Assembly (NCBI GenBank): GCA_028284145.1
Contig: JANQSH010000144.1
Location: 1-57,668 of the forward strand
Length of the DNA stretch: 57,668 nt
DNA from: Planctomycetaceae bacterium
GTDB lineage: Bacteria; Planctomycetota; Planctomycetia; Planctomycetales; Planctomycetaceae
Direction: 5' to 3'
Part shown: positions 35,445 to 43,968 of the stretch, one piece after another
Layout of the letters: each line of letters opens with the position of its first letter
Position numbering within the stretch: position 1 is the stretch's first letter
The notes under the pieces: generated by a model
The model's input: only the letters and a program-made list of their open reading frames with translations
Databases searched by the model: none
What the model was told of the DNA's origin: nothing
Position numbers and translations under genes: made by a program

Positions 35445-36575
35445 ATGCCCCGATTTCAAATACCTCGATCCTCACTCTCCCATCTGACTGCGAGCGGGTT
35501 GATTGTCTCCCTCTTCAGTGTGCTGTTTTTCTCGGGCTGTGGCTGGTTTGGAGACGAGGCGGACGCCGAGACACAAGAAGCGGTCTCTGGTGACGAAACG
35601 CCTGCACCTCCCACGGCAAAGCCCCCCGCTTCGGTTGAACTGGAACTGAATCTGCAGGTTGGGCAGCGTTTTCCTCTTATCAAAACCGTGGAACAAACAC
35701 TGCTGCAAGCCACGAAAAAGGGACCGGTCACCAACCGTTCGAAAATTGAATTGTTGTTGTCGATCGAAGTTGAGGAATTGCGGGAGGGAAAAAAACGACT
35801 CGGTGTGACCTATCATCGTGTCCGCTACGACCATGACATCGCCGGTGACGTCGTTCAGTACGACTCATCCAATCCGCCGCCGAATCTGCCACTGCCGGTG
35901 CAGCCGTATCATGGACTGGTTCACAACGGGTTTTCATTCTGGATCGGACCAGACAACCAGATTCTCGAACTTGTCGGGTTTGACGATTTTCTGAAACGTT
36001 GTGTAAGGCATGTCCCTCTTGACCAGCGCAACGATGTCATGATGAAACTTGTGGAAACCTCGGGAGAAGAGGGAATTGCCAACTTCGTCGACGACAGCAT
36101 CGGTATTCTGCCGTATAGCGCCGGAACGGAAGGCAATGCGACAACTGTGAAAATTGGCGATCACTGGTCGCGGGAACGACAAGTGCTTCGCCCCATTCCC
36201 GTCTACCTGAAAACGCAGTACACATTGAAGGATCTGAATGACGAGATTGCGAATGTCGACATTGTGGGAACGATCGCACCATCGACCACGTACGGCCCTT
36301 CCTCACAGAATATGAAAAAATTCAGCGTGACGGTCCGAGGAGGAAACTCATTTGGCGCATGCACAATCCGCCGCAACTCGGGGCTCCCTGTCAAATCGCG
36401 CGTCGAAAGGTACTTCGATATGACGGTCCAAATGCCGGATGGCGTTAAATTCGATCAGCGCAAGCGGGTCGTCACAACAATCAACACATTTGAACAGCAA
36501 TCCACAACGACGACTGGCGAGCAAACGGCATCACCATCTGTGCATCAAGCAGGCTTTACCACCGAACAGCCCTGA
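35445..36575 (+). CDS. Lipoprotein of the DUF6263-like type
   Basis: About 376 residues. ATG 35445 follows AAGGAAGGA and opens a lipoprotein signal ending FFSGC (Cys32). After an acidic Pro/Thr-rich linker, the globular part (about 65-360) starts LELNLQVGQRFPLIKTVEQTL and contains QYDSSNPPPNLP and HNGFSFWIGPDNQILEL, features shared with planctomycete DUF6263 proteins. The tail is Thr/Gln-rich. Function unknown. It may be cotranscribed with ligA, 195 bases upstream. Confidence 0.7.
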   Translation: MPRFQIPRSSLSHLTASGLIVSLFSVLFFSGCGWFGDEADAETQEAVSGDETPAPPTAKPPASVELELNLQVGQRFPLIKTVEQTLLQATKKGPVTNRSKIELLLSIEVEELREGKKRLGVTYHRVRYDHDIAGDVVQYDSSNPPPNLPLPVQPYHGLVHNGFSFWIGPDNQILELVGFDDFLKRCVRHVPLDQRNDVMMKLVETSGEEGIANFVDDSIGILPYSAGTEGNATTVKIGDHWSRERQVLRPIPVYLKTQYTLKDLNDEIANVDIVGTIAPSTTYGPSSQNMKKFSVTVRGGNSFGACTIRRNSGLPVKSRVERYFDMTVQMPDGVKFDQRKRVVTTINTFEQQSTTTTGEQTASPSVHQAGFTTEQP

Positions 36576-36786
36576 TTCCGCACCAACATCGGAAAGACGA
36601 AAGGAACAGCGGCCCTTTGTGTGGAGACAAATTGTGTGGAAACAAATTTCAAAGTCCCTGCCCGCAAAATGGCAAACCAGCATGGAGCGCGGCTGATTCT
36701 GCGGTATGATGAGCATCGGGATTACGCATCTTGCGGCCCACTTTGTTGGAACGCTTTGTCTTAAACTGCAGCAACACTCAATGGAT
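36576..36786. other. Intergenic stretch without a recognised gene
   Basis: Part of a 328-base gap that also holds repeat copy 9. No gene or clear site seen here. Confidence 0.45.
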
Positions 36787-36886
36787 TAGAGCGTACGCTC
36801 TTCTGTGCCGTGATGGGCATCGCCAAGCCTGCAAGCATAGGCCCCCCACGAGCCAGAGACGTCACACCAGAGGGTAAACTGCTCCA
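36787..36886 (-). repeat. TAGAGC element, copy 9
   Basis: Reverse copy, 100 bp. The terminal palindrome is shortened to GAGCGTACGCTC, a perfect 12-bp palindrome. Contains AAGCCTGCAAGCATAGGCC and CCACGAGCCAGAGACGTCAC. It stands 17 bases before the histidine kinase start. Confidence 0.92.
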
Positions 36887-36903
36887 GGCAGGAAACGGGA
36901 TCA

Positions 36904-38610
36904 GTGATAAACGCAACTCTGCTGGTGATACGGGGCGCCGACCAGGGTACGCGATTTGAGATCGGCGAATCGGTCGTCAGCCTCGGGCGGGGCGTACGCA
37001 ACGACATTCGCGTCCTCGATACCGAAGTTTCCCGCCTGCACGCGACAATCGGACTCCGCGAGGACGAGTTCTTCCTGCAGGATCTCGACAGTTCCAACGG
37101 GACCTTTGTGAATGGTCAAAATGTGACCTCCTGCCAACTTTCCAGTGGTGATCAGATCCAGATGGGGCGCAGCGTCTTTCTATTCTCCATCACTTCGCCG
37201 GATGAATCACAGTTTGTGGCGGATAAGGTCGACCTCGTCGGTCACCAACAGGTGGGGGATCATTCACAGATTGTCGCGGAAGCACAACATGGTGCCAACG
37301 AAACGCTGCTCAGGAAGACGACCGATGACAGCACTACTGCACTTCACCAGACACTCGCCAACCTGCAGGCGCTATACCGAATTTCTGAAGTTGCGGCGAC
37401 CGGAACGGTTTCACTGGAACAACTCCTGCCTCGCATTTTGAATCAGAGCATCGAAGTTGTTGATGCAGACCGGGGATGTATTTTGCTGGCAGACGAAAAC
37501 TCCGGTCAGATCATGCCGCAGTATTTCAGCCATCGAGATGGTCGCGATGTCTCCGGTCGAATGCCGATTTCGCGCAGTATTGTCGATTATGTCCTGAAAA
37601 ATGGACAGGGCGTTCGAACATCCGACGCAAAGAGTGACCAACGTTTTGATACCGGGCAGAGTATTCTGCAGGCGGGCATTCGGGAAGCGATCTGTGTTCC
37701 CATGCAGGGCCGGTACGAACTGGTTGGTGTTATTTATGTCGACACCAATACGCCTCAGGACCAGACAGTCGTCCTTGAAGGAAGCCACGTCAACAAGTTC
37801 AGTGACGAACAGTTGCGATTGCTGCTGGCAATTGCACGGCAATCAGCATTGGCGATCGAGAACGATCATTACCAGCAGGCCTTCGTCAAAGCGGAGCGAC
37901 TGGCAGCGGTGGGTCAGACGATCGCCACGCTGAGCCATCACATCAAGAATATCCTGCAGGGAGTGCGCGGCGGAAGTTATCTGATCGACATGGGCCTGAA
38001 AGACCACGACGAAAGTCTGGTTCACAAGGGATGGAATATCGTCGAGAAAAACCAGAACAAGATCTATCACCTCGTAATGGACATGCTGACTTACAGCACC
38101 GAGCGTAAGCCGGCTCTGGAACCTGCTGAAGTTGACGAGATTGTCGAAGATGTGGTGGAATTGATGCAGGCCCGCGCCGAAGAGAATGGTGTCGATCTGA
38201 TCCGAAAATCCGGCGAAACCGTTCCTGAATCGACATTCGACAAGGAGGGTATTCACCGTGCCGTCTTGAATATCATCACGAATGCGATCGATGCCCTGGA
38301 GAATATCGAGGAGGGGCGCATCGAAATTGAAACCGGATACAATAGAGAGACCGACGAAATTTTCATCGCCATATCGGATAATGGCCCTGGTATTCCGGAA
38401 GATCAAATCGAGAAGGTCTTCAATCTTTTTGAATCGACCAAAGGCGCTCGCGGTACAGGCCTGGGGCTGGCTGTCAGCCGAAAGATCATCCGTGAACATG
38501 GAGGCGATATCGTCGCCGAAAGCGAGTTGAATCGCGGCACCAGGTTTACGCTTGTCTGGCCGAAACTCGACGAAGACCCAATACATGGCGATCGGGAAAC
38601 GATCGCCTAG
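36904..38610 (+). CDS. FHA-GAF sensor histidine kinase
   Basis: A soluble 568-residue kinase. An N-terminal FHA domain (about 10-95; SLGRGVRNDIRV, SRLHATI, DLDSSNGTFVNG) binds phosphothreonine peptides; a GAF domain follows (about 165-320), then a dimerisation helix with the H-box LSHHIKNILQGVRGG (His345, with His at the place of the usual Glu) and HATPase_c (NIITNAIDALEN, DNGPGIPEDQ, GTGLGLAVS). FHA coupling suggests input from a Ser/Thr kinase, and one lies next door on the other strand. Start is GTG 36904. The stop TAG (38608-38610) is the end of repeat copy 10. No response regulator is adjacent. Confidence 0.92.
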   Translation: MINATLLVIRGADQGTRFEIGESVVSLGRGVRNDIRVLDTEVSRLHATIGLREDEFFLQDLDSSNGTFVNGQNVTSCQLSSGDQIQMGRSVFLFSITSPDESQFVADKVDLVGHQQVGDHSQIVAEAQHGANETLLRKTTDDSTTALHQTLANLQALYRISEVAATGTVSLEQLLPRILNQSIEVVDADRGCILLADENSGQIMPQYFSHRDGRDVSGRMPISRSIVDYVLKNGQGVRTSDAKSDQRFDTGQSILQAGIREAICVPMQGRYELVGVIYVDTNTPQDQTVVLEGSHVNKFSDEQLRLLLAIARQSALAIENDHYQQAFVKAERLAAVGQTIATLSHHIKNILQGVRGGSYLIDMGLKDHDESLVHKGWNIVEKNQNKIYHLVMDMLTYSTERKPALEPAEVDEIVEDVVELMQARAEENGVDLIRKSGETVPESTFDKEGIHRAVLNIITNAIDALENIEEGRIEIETGYNRETDEIFIAISDNGPGIPEDQIEKVFNLFESTKGARGTGLGLAVSRKIIREHGGDIVAESELNRGTRFTLVWPKLDEDPIHGDRETIA

Positions 38611-38710
38611 AGCAGTTTCCCTTTTCGTGTGACACTTTTCGCTCGTGGGGGGCCTTCGTTTGCAGGTCTAACAATGCCCATCGCGGCACGGAAGAGTGCA
38701 ATACGCTCTG
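38608..38710 (+). repeat. TAGAGC element, copy 10
   Basis: Forward copy between convergent genes. Its first TAG is the stop codon of the FHA-GAF kinase gene. Hairpins are imperfect (GCTCGTGGGGGGCC, one base longer than usual); the right end reads ACGCTCTG. Confidence 0.92.
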
Positions 38711-38743
38711 ATGTGGCTGATCAAGGGCCATAGACCTTTTTCA

Positions 38744-41700
38744 TCAGTCGTACTTCCGTTTAGGCGGAGGCTCCATGCTGGCACCTGCGGGAGATCCATT
38801 CGATGTCCACGTCGCCGCCCCACTGCCTGCTGGCACAACAAACGACTTGCGGTTGAACTCGGATCGTCGCGAGGGATAGGGCATACGCAGTCGTTCTGCT
38901 CCGAAGAGGGGACGTTGTACATGTTCCCGATCCCAGAGTCCGTCCCAACCATTCGCAAATGCTCCCGGCGCTACGGACGTATCACCTTCATCAATCCGAA
39001 TTGGCTCCTGTAAATTTGAGTCGTAAACGTTTTCCTGTCCCCACCATCGGAAGTAATGATCGGTGAGTGCGAAATCGGCACAGGCGATCACGGACGGCTT
39101 GACGTTACCGGATACACCCGGCATCGCAGGGGCAAACAGCGTCCGATCAACAAACATCCTTAACGGCAGTTTGCAGCCAACGGCGATGCGGTTGGACTCA
39201 AGATGGAATGCTGCTCCTCCGACAGAGAAAGTGGAATCCTGAACGTCAATTGCACCTCCAATGTAGGGGTCAAATCCGTTGAGCCGAACCCGGATCGCGT
39301 CTTCGACTGTGGCGCAAGTCGAGTTCTGAATTGACACAGCCTGATCGCGCAGATCGAAGTCCATCAATGTCCGGTATCCAATCAGAAAACTGTCGACAAT
39401 GCGCGATCGACGCCGGTAGGGATAATAGGACATTTCGGAGCTTTTCTCTGCAGGTTTGACCCAGCGAACGAGTCCCTTATGCACGGCGTTCGCATTCACA
39501 GGCCCGCGGATTTCACAATTCCAGATCGAAAAGGTTCCCCCCTGCACATACAGGAACCAGTTCGGCTGATTGGCCAATGTCGATTCCGACATTCGAAACC
39601 GGCCGCCGATAATTTCTATCGAGCCATTGATGACAGAGAAAAGCGAGTTGAAACGCCCCTTTGTCGGATCGACCGAACCTGGTCTGATTGTCTGAGGTAT
39701 CATCACCAGCGAGTCCTCACCTGTCGACTCAAACTGGAAACGAACATTCGCATTGGCGATCCGGATTGGGCTTGAATACCGTACTCCCGATCCTCTCACA
39801 ATCACCAGGGTGTTTTTCGCCAGATTTTTGGTTTCGAGCACACGTCCGAGATCTTGATCACCGACATTGACGATCATTGTCTCCGAAGCCTTCCAAGGCG
39901 AATACGCGATTGTCGACCACTCTGGCCGCGTTGAAAGTGACTGACCTCGCTCAATTGTCTCTGTTGAAGGCACCGAGAGTGATCGAACCTCTGTTCCGGG
40001 GCGTTTCGTGACAATCGATGCCACGCCGTCAGTCAAAGGTGTCTGAAACCCGAATTGTGATAAGGTCGCTTTGTCAAACCCTGATATCCGGGTTGAGGGC
40101 CATGCTTCGGCGACGAACAGCTCGCGGGGAATTCGTTGCTTCCAAAGATGTTGCCAACCGGCGTGGCCGCGCACTTCCCGGTCGGTCGGATCAGAAAGAC
40201 TCACCAACGCGACCCATCCCGCAAAGAGTGTGTCCTCAGTCAACCACTGCAGGTTCTTTTCGTCCGGCGTTGACTTCCGCTCAAAATGACTTCTGGGCCA
40301 CCGCTTCAATCGCAACAATGTCGGAGGTGTCAAACCGGCTTGCGCACCGAACAGGCAATTCATCGAAACGACTTCCGTTCGCACGGCTGGCTTCCTGGCA
40401 TCCAGAGCCTGAAATTCAAAGAGAGCCTGCTGCGATGTCGTCGAACATCCCTTGAGTTTGATCCGACGCATCGTCTCGCCTGTTTTCGCCTCGACACCAG
40501 TCGAATCCGACAACCGTACCACGGGCGACGTTCCCGTCACGAAAACCGAATTTTCCGCGAATAGCTCTAACGAAGGCGTATCGAGTTCGAATGCTGTTGT
40601 CTGGTTGCCCCGAACGATCGAATCATTCACGTAAACCTTGTTATTCGATGGACCGTTGACATGAAATGCGATGGCCTCCATCTGCTCTTTTCCGGAGACT
40701 GTTACCGAACTTTTCAAAACGGTGAGATCGCCATCGCCTGCGTCAATCACACGAATTGGCTGGGATAACGTCAGATCGGTTGTATCCAGAAACAGGTCAA
40801 TTCCTGAGAGCATCAACCTGGAACCTGACGTCTGGAGAATCGGCTGCCCTTTGTACGTGTCATCCAGCATCGTATAGATTAACGGACGATGACTCGAAGC
40901 GGCTGCGATGACGACATCGCCCGTGGCAGCAATCTCTGTCGGCTTCAGTAAAAACGGTCCTTCGCTGAGCAGTTGAATCACCGCTCCGGACGCGGGAATG
41001 TTTCGCAAGGCATCATTCAGGTTGAAGGCTTTCGCTCGGTTTTCCCCGGATAGCCCAATCGGAATCACCGTCAAGGGTGTAGAGGGGTTGGACGACGCCA
41101 ATTCACTCGGAGTCGGGATCTGTGTGACCCAGGCTGGCGTCTGTTTGTGACTGTTCTCGATGACCACTTCATCCGGATCGGTCCCATTGTTGGTTGTTAC
41201 ATGATTGGTTGTCCCATTGTTAACCGTGTCGTTGTTGTTTCCGGATGACGATGGCTGGTTGCCGGAAGCATTTGGAACGTTATTTTGACTGGTTTGCGAT
41301 TGTTGCGAATTGGTGTTCGTATCTGGTTCACCGTTTTGAGCGGTGACATTGTTCGTTGCATTCCCTTGACTGGTGCCGCCACCAAACGGATTGTGAACCG
41401 GGTGCTCGGCATCGCTGCCATCATCCTGAAATGCAACTGAGAGCCCCGCTCCAATCGCAACGAGAGTTCCAATCCCCAACAGGAATGTACCAATCAGAAG
41501 GTGATATTTCGACCAGTTGACTCGAATCCAGGGACCGGTCTGCTTCTGTTCCTCCGAGTTGCGTAGCGGCAGACGGGAAGGCAAGGTCCCCCTCATTTTT
41601 GACTGCGTGACAGGGCTGGCATTATCGACCGTTTCATTTGCGGCATTCTCTTCCGCACCACTGTCCGATTTTTCGGTTTCACTTTTGACCACATCATGGG

Positions 41701-42646
41701 CATCATCCGAGTCGTCAAATACCCTGGCGGTAACAAAGTCGATATCGGGTTGATTGAGATCGCCCAACGCGTCCAAATCCTCCAACAGTTCAGCAGGGCT
41801 TTGGTAGCGATTCTTCGGCGATCGCTCCATCATCCGATGCAGGACATCGACAACTCTCTGAGGAATATCGGGAACAATGTCGCGCGGATCCGGCCTTTTC
41901 CTGGTGGCGTGTGCAAAGAGTTTATTGGTCAGGCTGCCTCCGAAGGGGGGCCTGGCTGTGAGCATCTGGTACCATGTACAGCCAAGCGAATAGATGTCGC
42001 TGCGGATATCAGCGGCTTTACTGCTGCGCGCCTGCTCGGGTGCCATAAAGTCCACCGTCCCAACGGTCGTACCGGCCCGCGTGATGTTCGACTCCAGTGT
42101 CTCATCAATCGAACGGGCCAACCCGAGATCGGTCAGTTTCACAATGCCGTCTTTGCCGATCAGCAAGTTGGATGGTTTGATATCCCGGTGGACAATCCCC
42201 CGTTTAAACGCATGTTGCAGTCCGTTGGCTGCCTGGCGAATGATCTCGACAGAACGTTCAACCGTGATGCCATTCTCTTCGGCAATGAGATTATGAACGT
42301 CGGTTCCCTCAACGTACTCCAAAGCGATAAACAGAAACCCGTCCGCTTCTCCCGCTTCATAAACGCGAACAATGTTATCGTGTTGCAATTGCGCGGCGGA
42401 CTGTGCCTCAGCCTCGAAGCGGCGAACCAGAGTATCGTTTTTCGCTTTGTCTCTCGGAAGTACCTTGATGGCGACGGATCGCCTCAGTTGCATGTCGTTC
42501 GCAAGATAAACGGCTCCCATCCCACCTGCACCAATCTGCTTGATCAGTTCGTACTTGCCAAGCATCTTCCGGCGCGGTTTGCCACTCTCAGGACGTTCCG
42601 TTGGTGTCTGGTCCGCTTTCAAGTCGACATCAGAGTCAGTTGGCAT
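38744..42646 (-). CDS. Ser/Thr protein kinase with large extracytoplasmic repeat domain
   Basis: A 1300-residue transmembrane Hanks-type kinase. Kinase domain about 30-300: Gly loop IGAGGMGAVY, Lys61 (VAIK), catalytic HRDIKPSN (153-160), DLG instead of DFG (173-175), activation segment ending MAPEQ, SDIYSLGCTWYQML. After an acidic linker, one transmembrane helix (about 388-407) leads outside. An Asn/Thr/Ser-rich spacer (about 415-485) precedes about 800 residues rich in short strands with AsN/ser turns (GSRLMLSGIDLFLDTTDLTL, GVRYSSPIRIANANVRFQFE, SIEIIGGRFRMSE), most like right-handed beta-helix repeats of pectate-lyase-type folds. The outside part may bind a surface polymer and signal inward. 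Confidence 0.88.
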   Translation of the reverse strand: MPTDSDVDLKADQTPTERPESGKPRRKMLGKYELIKQIGAGGMGAVYLANDMQLRRSVAIKVLPRDKAKNDTLVRRFEAEAQSAAQLQHDNIVRVYEAGEADGFLFIALEYVEGTDVHNLIAEENGITVERSVEIIRQAANGLQHAFKRGIVHRDIKPSNLLIGKDGIVKLTDLGLARSIDETLESNITRAGTTVGTVDFMAPEQARSSKAADIRSDIYSLGCTWYQMLTARPPFGGSLTNKLFAHATRKRPDPRDIVPDIPQRVVDVLHRMMERSPKNRYQSPAELLEDLDALGDLNQPDIDFVTARVFDDSDDAHDVVKSETEKSDSGAEENAANETVDNASPVTQSKMRGTLPSRLPLRNSEEQKQTGPWIRVNWSKYHLLIGTFLLGIGTLVAIGAGLSVAFQDDGSDAEHPVHNPFGGGTSQGNATNNVTAQNGEPDTNTNSQQSQTSQNNVPNASGNQPSSSGNNNDTVNNGTTNHVTTNNGTDPDEVVIENSHKQTPAWVTQIPTPSELASSNPSTPLTVIPIGLSGENRAKAFNLNDALRNIPASGAVIQLLSEGPFLLKPTEIAATGDVVIAAASSHRPLIYTMLDDTYKGQPILQTSGSRLMLSGIDLFLDTTDLTLSQPIRVIDAGDGDLTVLKSSVTVSGKEQMEAIAFHVNGPSNNKVYVNDSIVRGNQTTAFELDTPSLELFAENSVFVTGTSPVVRLSDSTGVEAKTGETMRRIKLKGCSTTSQQALFEFQALDARKPAVRTEVVSMNCLFGAQAGLTPPTLLRLKRWPRSHFERKSTPDEKNLQWLTEDTLFAGWVALVSLSDPTDREVRGHAGWQHLWKQRIPRELFVAEAWPSTRISGFDKATLSQFGFQTPLTDGVASIVTKRPGTEVRSLSVPSTETIERGQSLSTRPEWSTIAYSPWKASETMIVNVGDQDLGRVLETKNLAKNTLVIVRGSGVRYSSPIRIANANVRFQFESTGEDSLVMIPQTIRPGSVDPTKGRFNSLFSVINGSIEIIGGRFRMSESTLANQPNWFLYVQGGTFSIWNCEIRGPVNANAVHKGLVRWVKPAEKSSEMSYYPYRRRSRIVDSFLIGYRTLMDFDLRDQAVSIQNSTCATVEDAIRVRLNGFDPYIGGAIDVQDSTFSVGGAAFHLESNRIAVGCKLPLRMFVDRTLFAPAMPGVSGNVKPSVIACADFALTDHYFRWWGQENVYDSNLQEPIRIDEGDTSVAPGAFANGWDGLWDREHVQRPLFGAERLRMPYPSRRSEFNRKSFVVPAGSGAATWTSNGSPAGASMEPPPKRKYD

Positions 42647-42688
42647 CAGGCGGGCTCATTTCAAAATGGTTGGGCGGTCATAGCCGTT

Positions 42689-42788
42689 TAGAGCGTATTA
42701 CGCTCTTCTGTAGCGCGAAAATCGTCCTGGACTGCAAATGCAGACTCCCACGAGCGAGAACCGTCACATGAAAAGGGAAACGGCTCTA
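42689..42788 (-). repeat. TAGAGC element, copy 11
   Basis: Reverse copy, 100 bp, both ends intact (TTTAGAGCGTATTACGCTC and GGCTCTATT), upstream of the kinase gene. The second hairpin is CTGCAAATGCAG, again self-complementary in spite of changed bases. Confidence 0.95.
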
Positions 42789-43080
42789 TTGCAAGCCACA
42801 TTTAACTGTAGCGACCCTCACACTACGATTACAGTTCCAAATGGCGCTCAAGGCGCCACTGACAAAAGTCCGTCGGACCAAGGAGTTAATGCGAATCAGA
42901 CTGGATGGACTCGATTGCGCGAAAACGAGTGGGAACCTGTATGTTACCAAACTCATTCGGGCAACGTCAAAATCGGTGCCTGTAATCCGCAGGTAAGACG
43001 CACCATACGAGATGGAAATTTCCAACTTTTGAACAGAGTCCCGGATGAAGCCATTTCATGTTGGACTTCGCCGAAATGCC
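42789..43080. other. Intergenic stretch without a recognised gene
   Basis: Between copy 11 and the end of the beta-propeller gene. A small inverted repeat TGGCGC/GCGCCA (42842-42858) is the only structure seen; reading frames that cross the region run into the repeat and look non-coding. Confidence 0.45.
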
Positions 43081-43968
43081 TCACTTGTCCCATTGAAGAC
43101 AGAAGATGTGCCCGTTTTTTGATGCTGCAATCAGTCGCAAACCAATTGGATCAGACGCGATTGCCACCAGTTCTTCCTCAATGTTTGTCCGCCAGTTGAT
43201 CATTCCGGTTTCATCCCCCCACAGCAAATCGCCCTCAAGCGTGTACTGGCCAAGTCGTTCGCCATCATAATTTGTGCAGACGAGAACAACTGTCCCCTTC
43301 CCATCAATGGGCGGTCGCGACTGTCCTTTCTGGTTGTATCGCAGTACACCATGATTGTGAGCCGCCAGAAAATTTCTACCTCCGTTACCGGAAGTCGCCA
43401 ATCCGCCGATGTTCGATGCCGGCCAATCGCGCCACACTTCTGCTCCATGCAAGTCAAGCCGCGCCACCCAGCCATAGTTTGACGATGCAACCAATCCCGG
43501 TTCGTCAACCAGAAAACGTATCCACCGGACAGGTTGTGGAGCTTTGAATTCCCCTTGCAAATCACCATCCTGGCCAAAAATGGCAAGGCGACCATCGCCG
43601 AAACCAAGTGCGAAGAAATGCCCGAATGGATCGCACGCGACCGCCATCGCATTTTCCCCAATGAGAAAACTCGACTGCTGCTTGAGGGTTTGATCGAACG
43701 TCTTGACTTTGCCCGTTTTCAGGATGGCGATTCCACCTCGATCGTGGACGTCGAAACCAACAAGCGGGCCATATTCCTGAGACTGCACCATGACCTGGCC
43801 CGAGGAATCGATTCGTGAAAGCAAACCAGCGGCATCCCCAGAAAGGATGTCGCCGGATTCATAGCTCACTTTCAATTCGAGCGGTGGAGTTTCGAGAGTA
43901 TGAACCCACGCCAAACCTGGCGTTCGCCCCGTTCCCCCGAAAATCCAGTCGATCGGAATCGTGTTCAT
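43081..43968 (-). CDS. Beta-propeller protein (WD40/PQQ-like)
   Basis: A 295-residue protein without signal peptide, made of about six repeats of four strands of the form GDAAGLLSRIDSSGQV, GDGRLAIFGQDGDLQGE, NYGWVARLDLHGAEVWRDW, TLEGDLLWGDETG and ASKNGHIFCLQWDK. This fits a six- or seven-bladed propeller of WD40 or PQQ type, likely a binding scaffold. Its start overlaps the S41 protease stop by four bases (ATGA), so the two are translated together and may work together. Confidence 0.75.
   Translation of the reverse strand: MNTIPIDWIFGGTGRTPGLAWVHTLETPPLELKVSYESGDILSGDAAGLLSRIDSSGQVMVQSQEYGPLVGFDVHDRGGIAILKTGKVKTFDQTLKQQSSFLIGENAMAVACDPFGHFFALGFGDGRLAIFGQDGDLQGEFKAPQPVRWIRFLVDEPGLVASSNYGWVARLDLHGAEVWRDWPASNIGGLATSGNGGRNFLAAHNHGVLRYNQKGQSRPPIDGKGTVVLVCTNYDGERLGQYTLEGDLLWGDETGMINWRTNIEEELVAIASDPIGLRLIAASKNGHIFCLQWDK

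Noticed and set aside
41696..42691. 331-residue plus-strand reading frame
   Set aside because: Opposite the kinase domain of the 1300-residue protein and ends in repeat copy 11.
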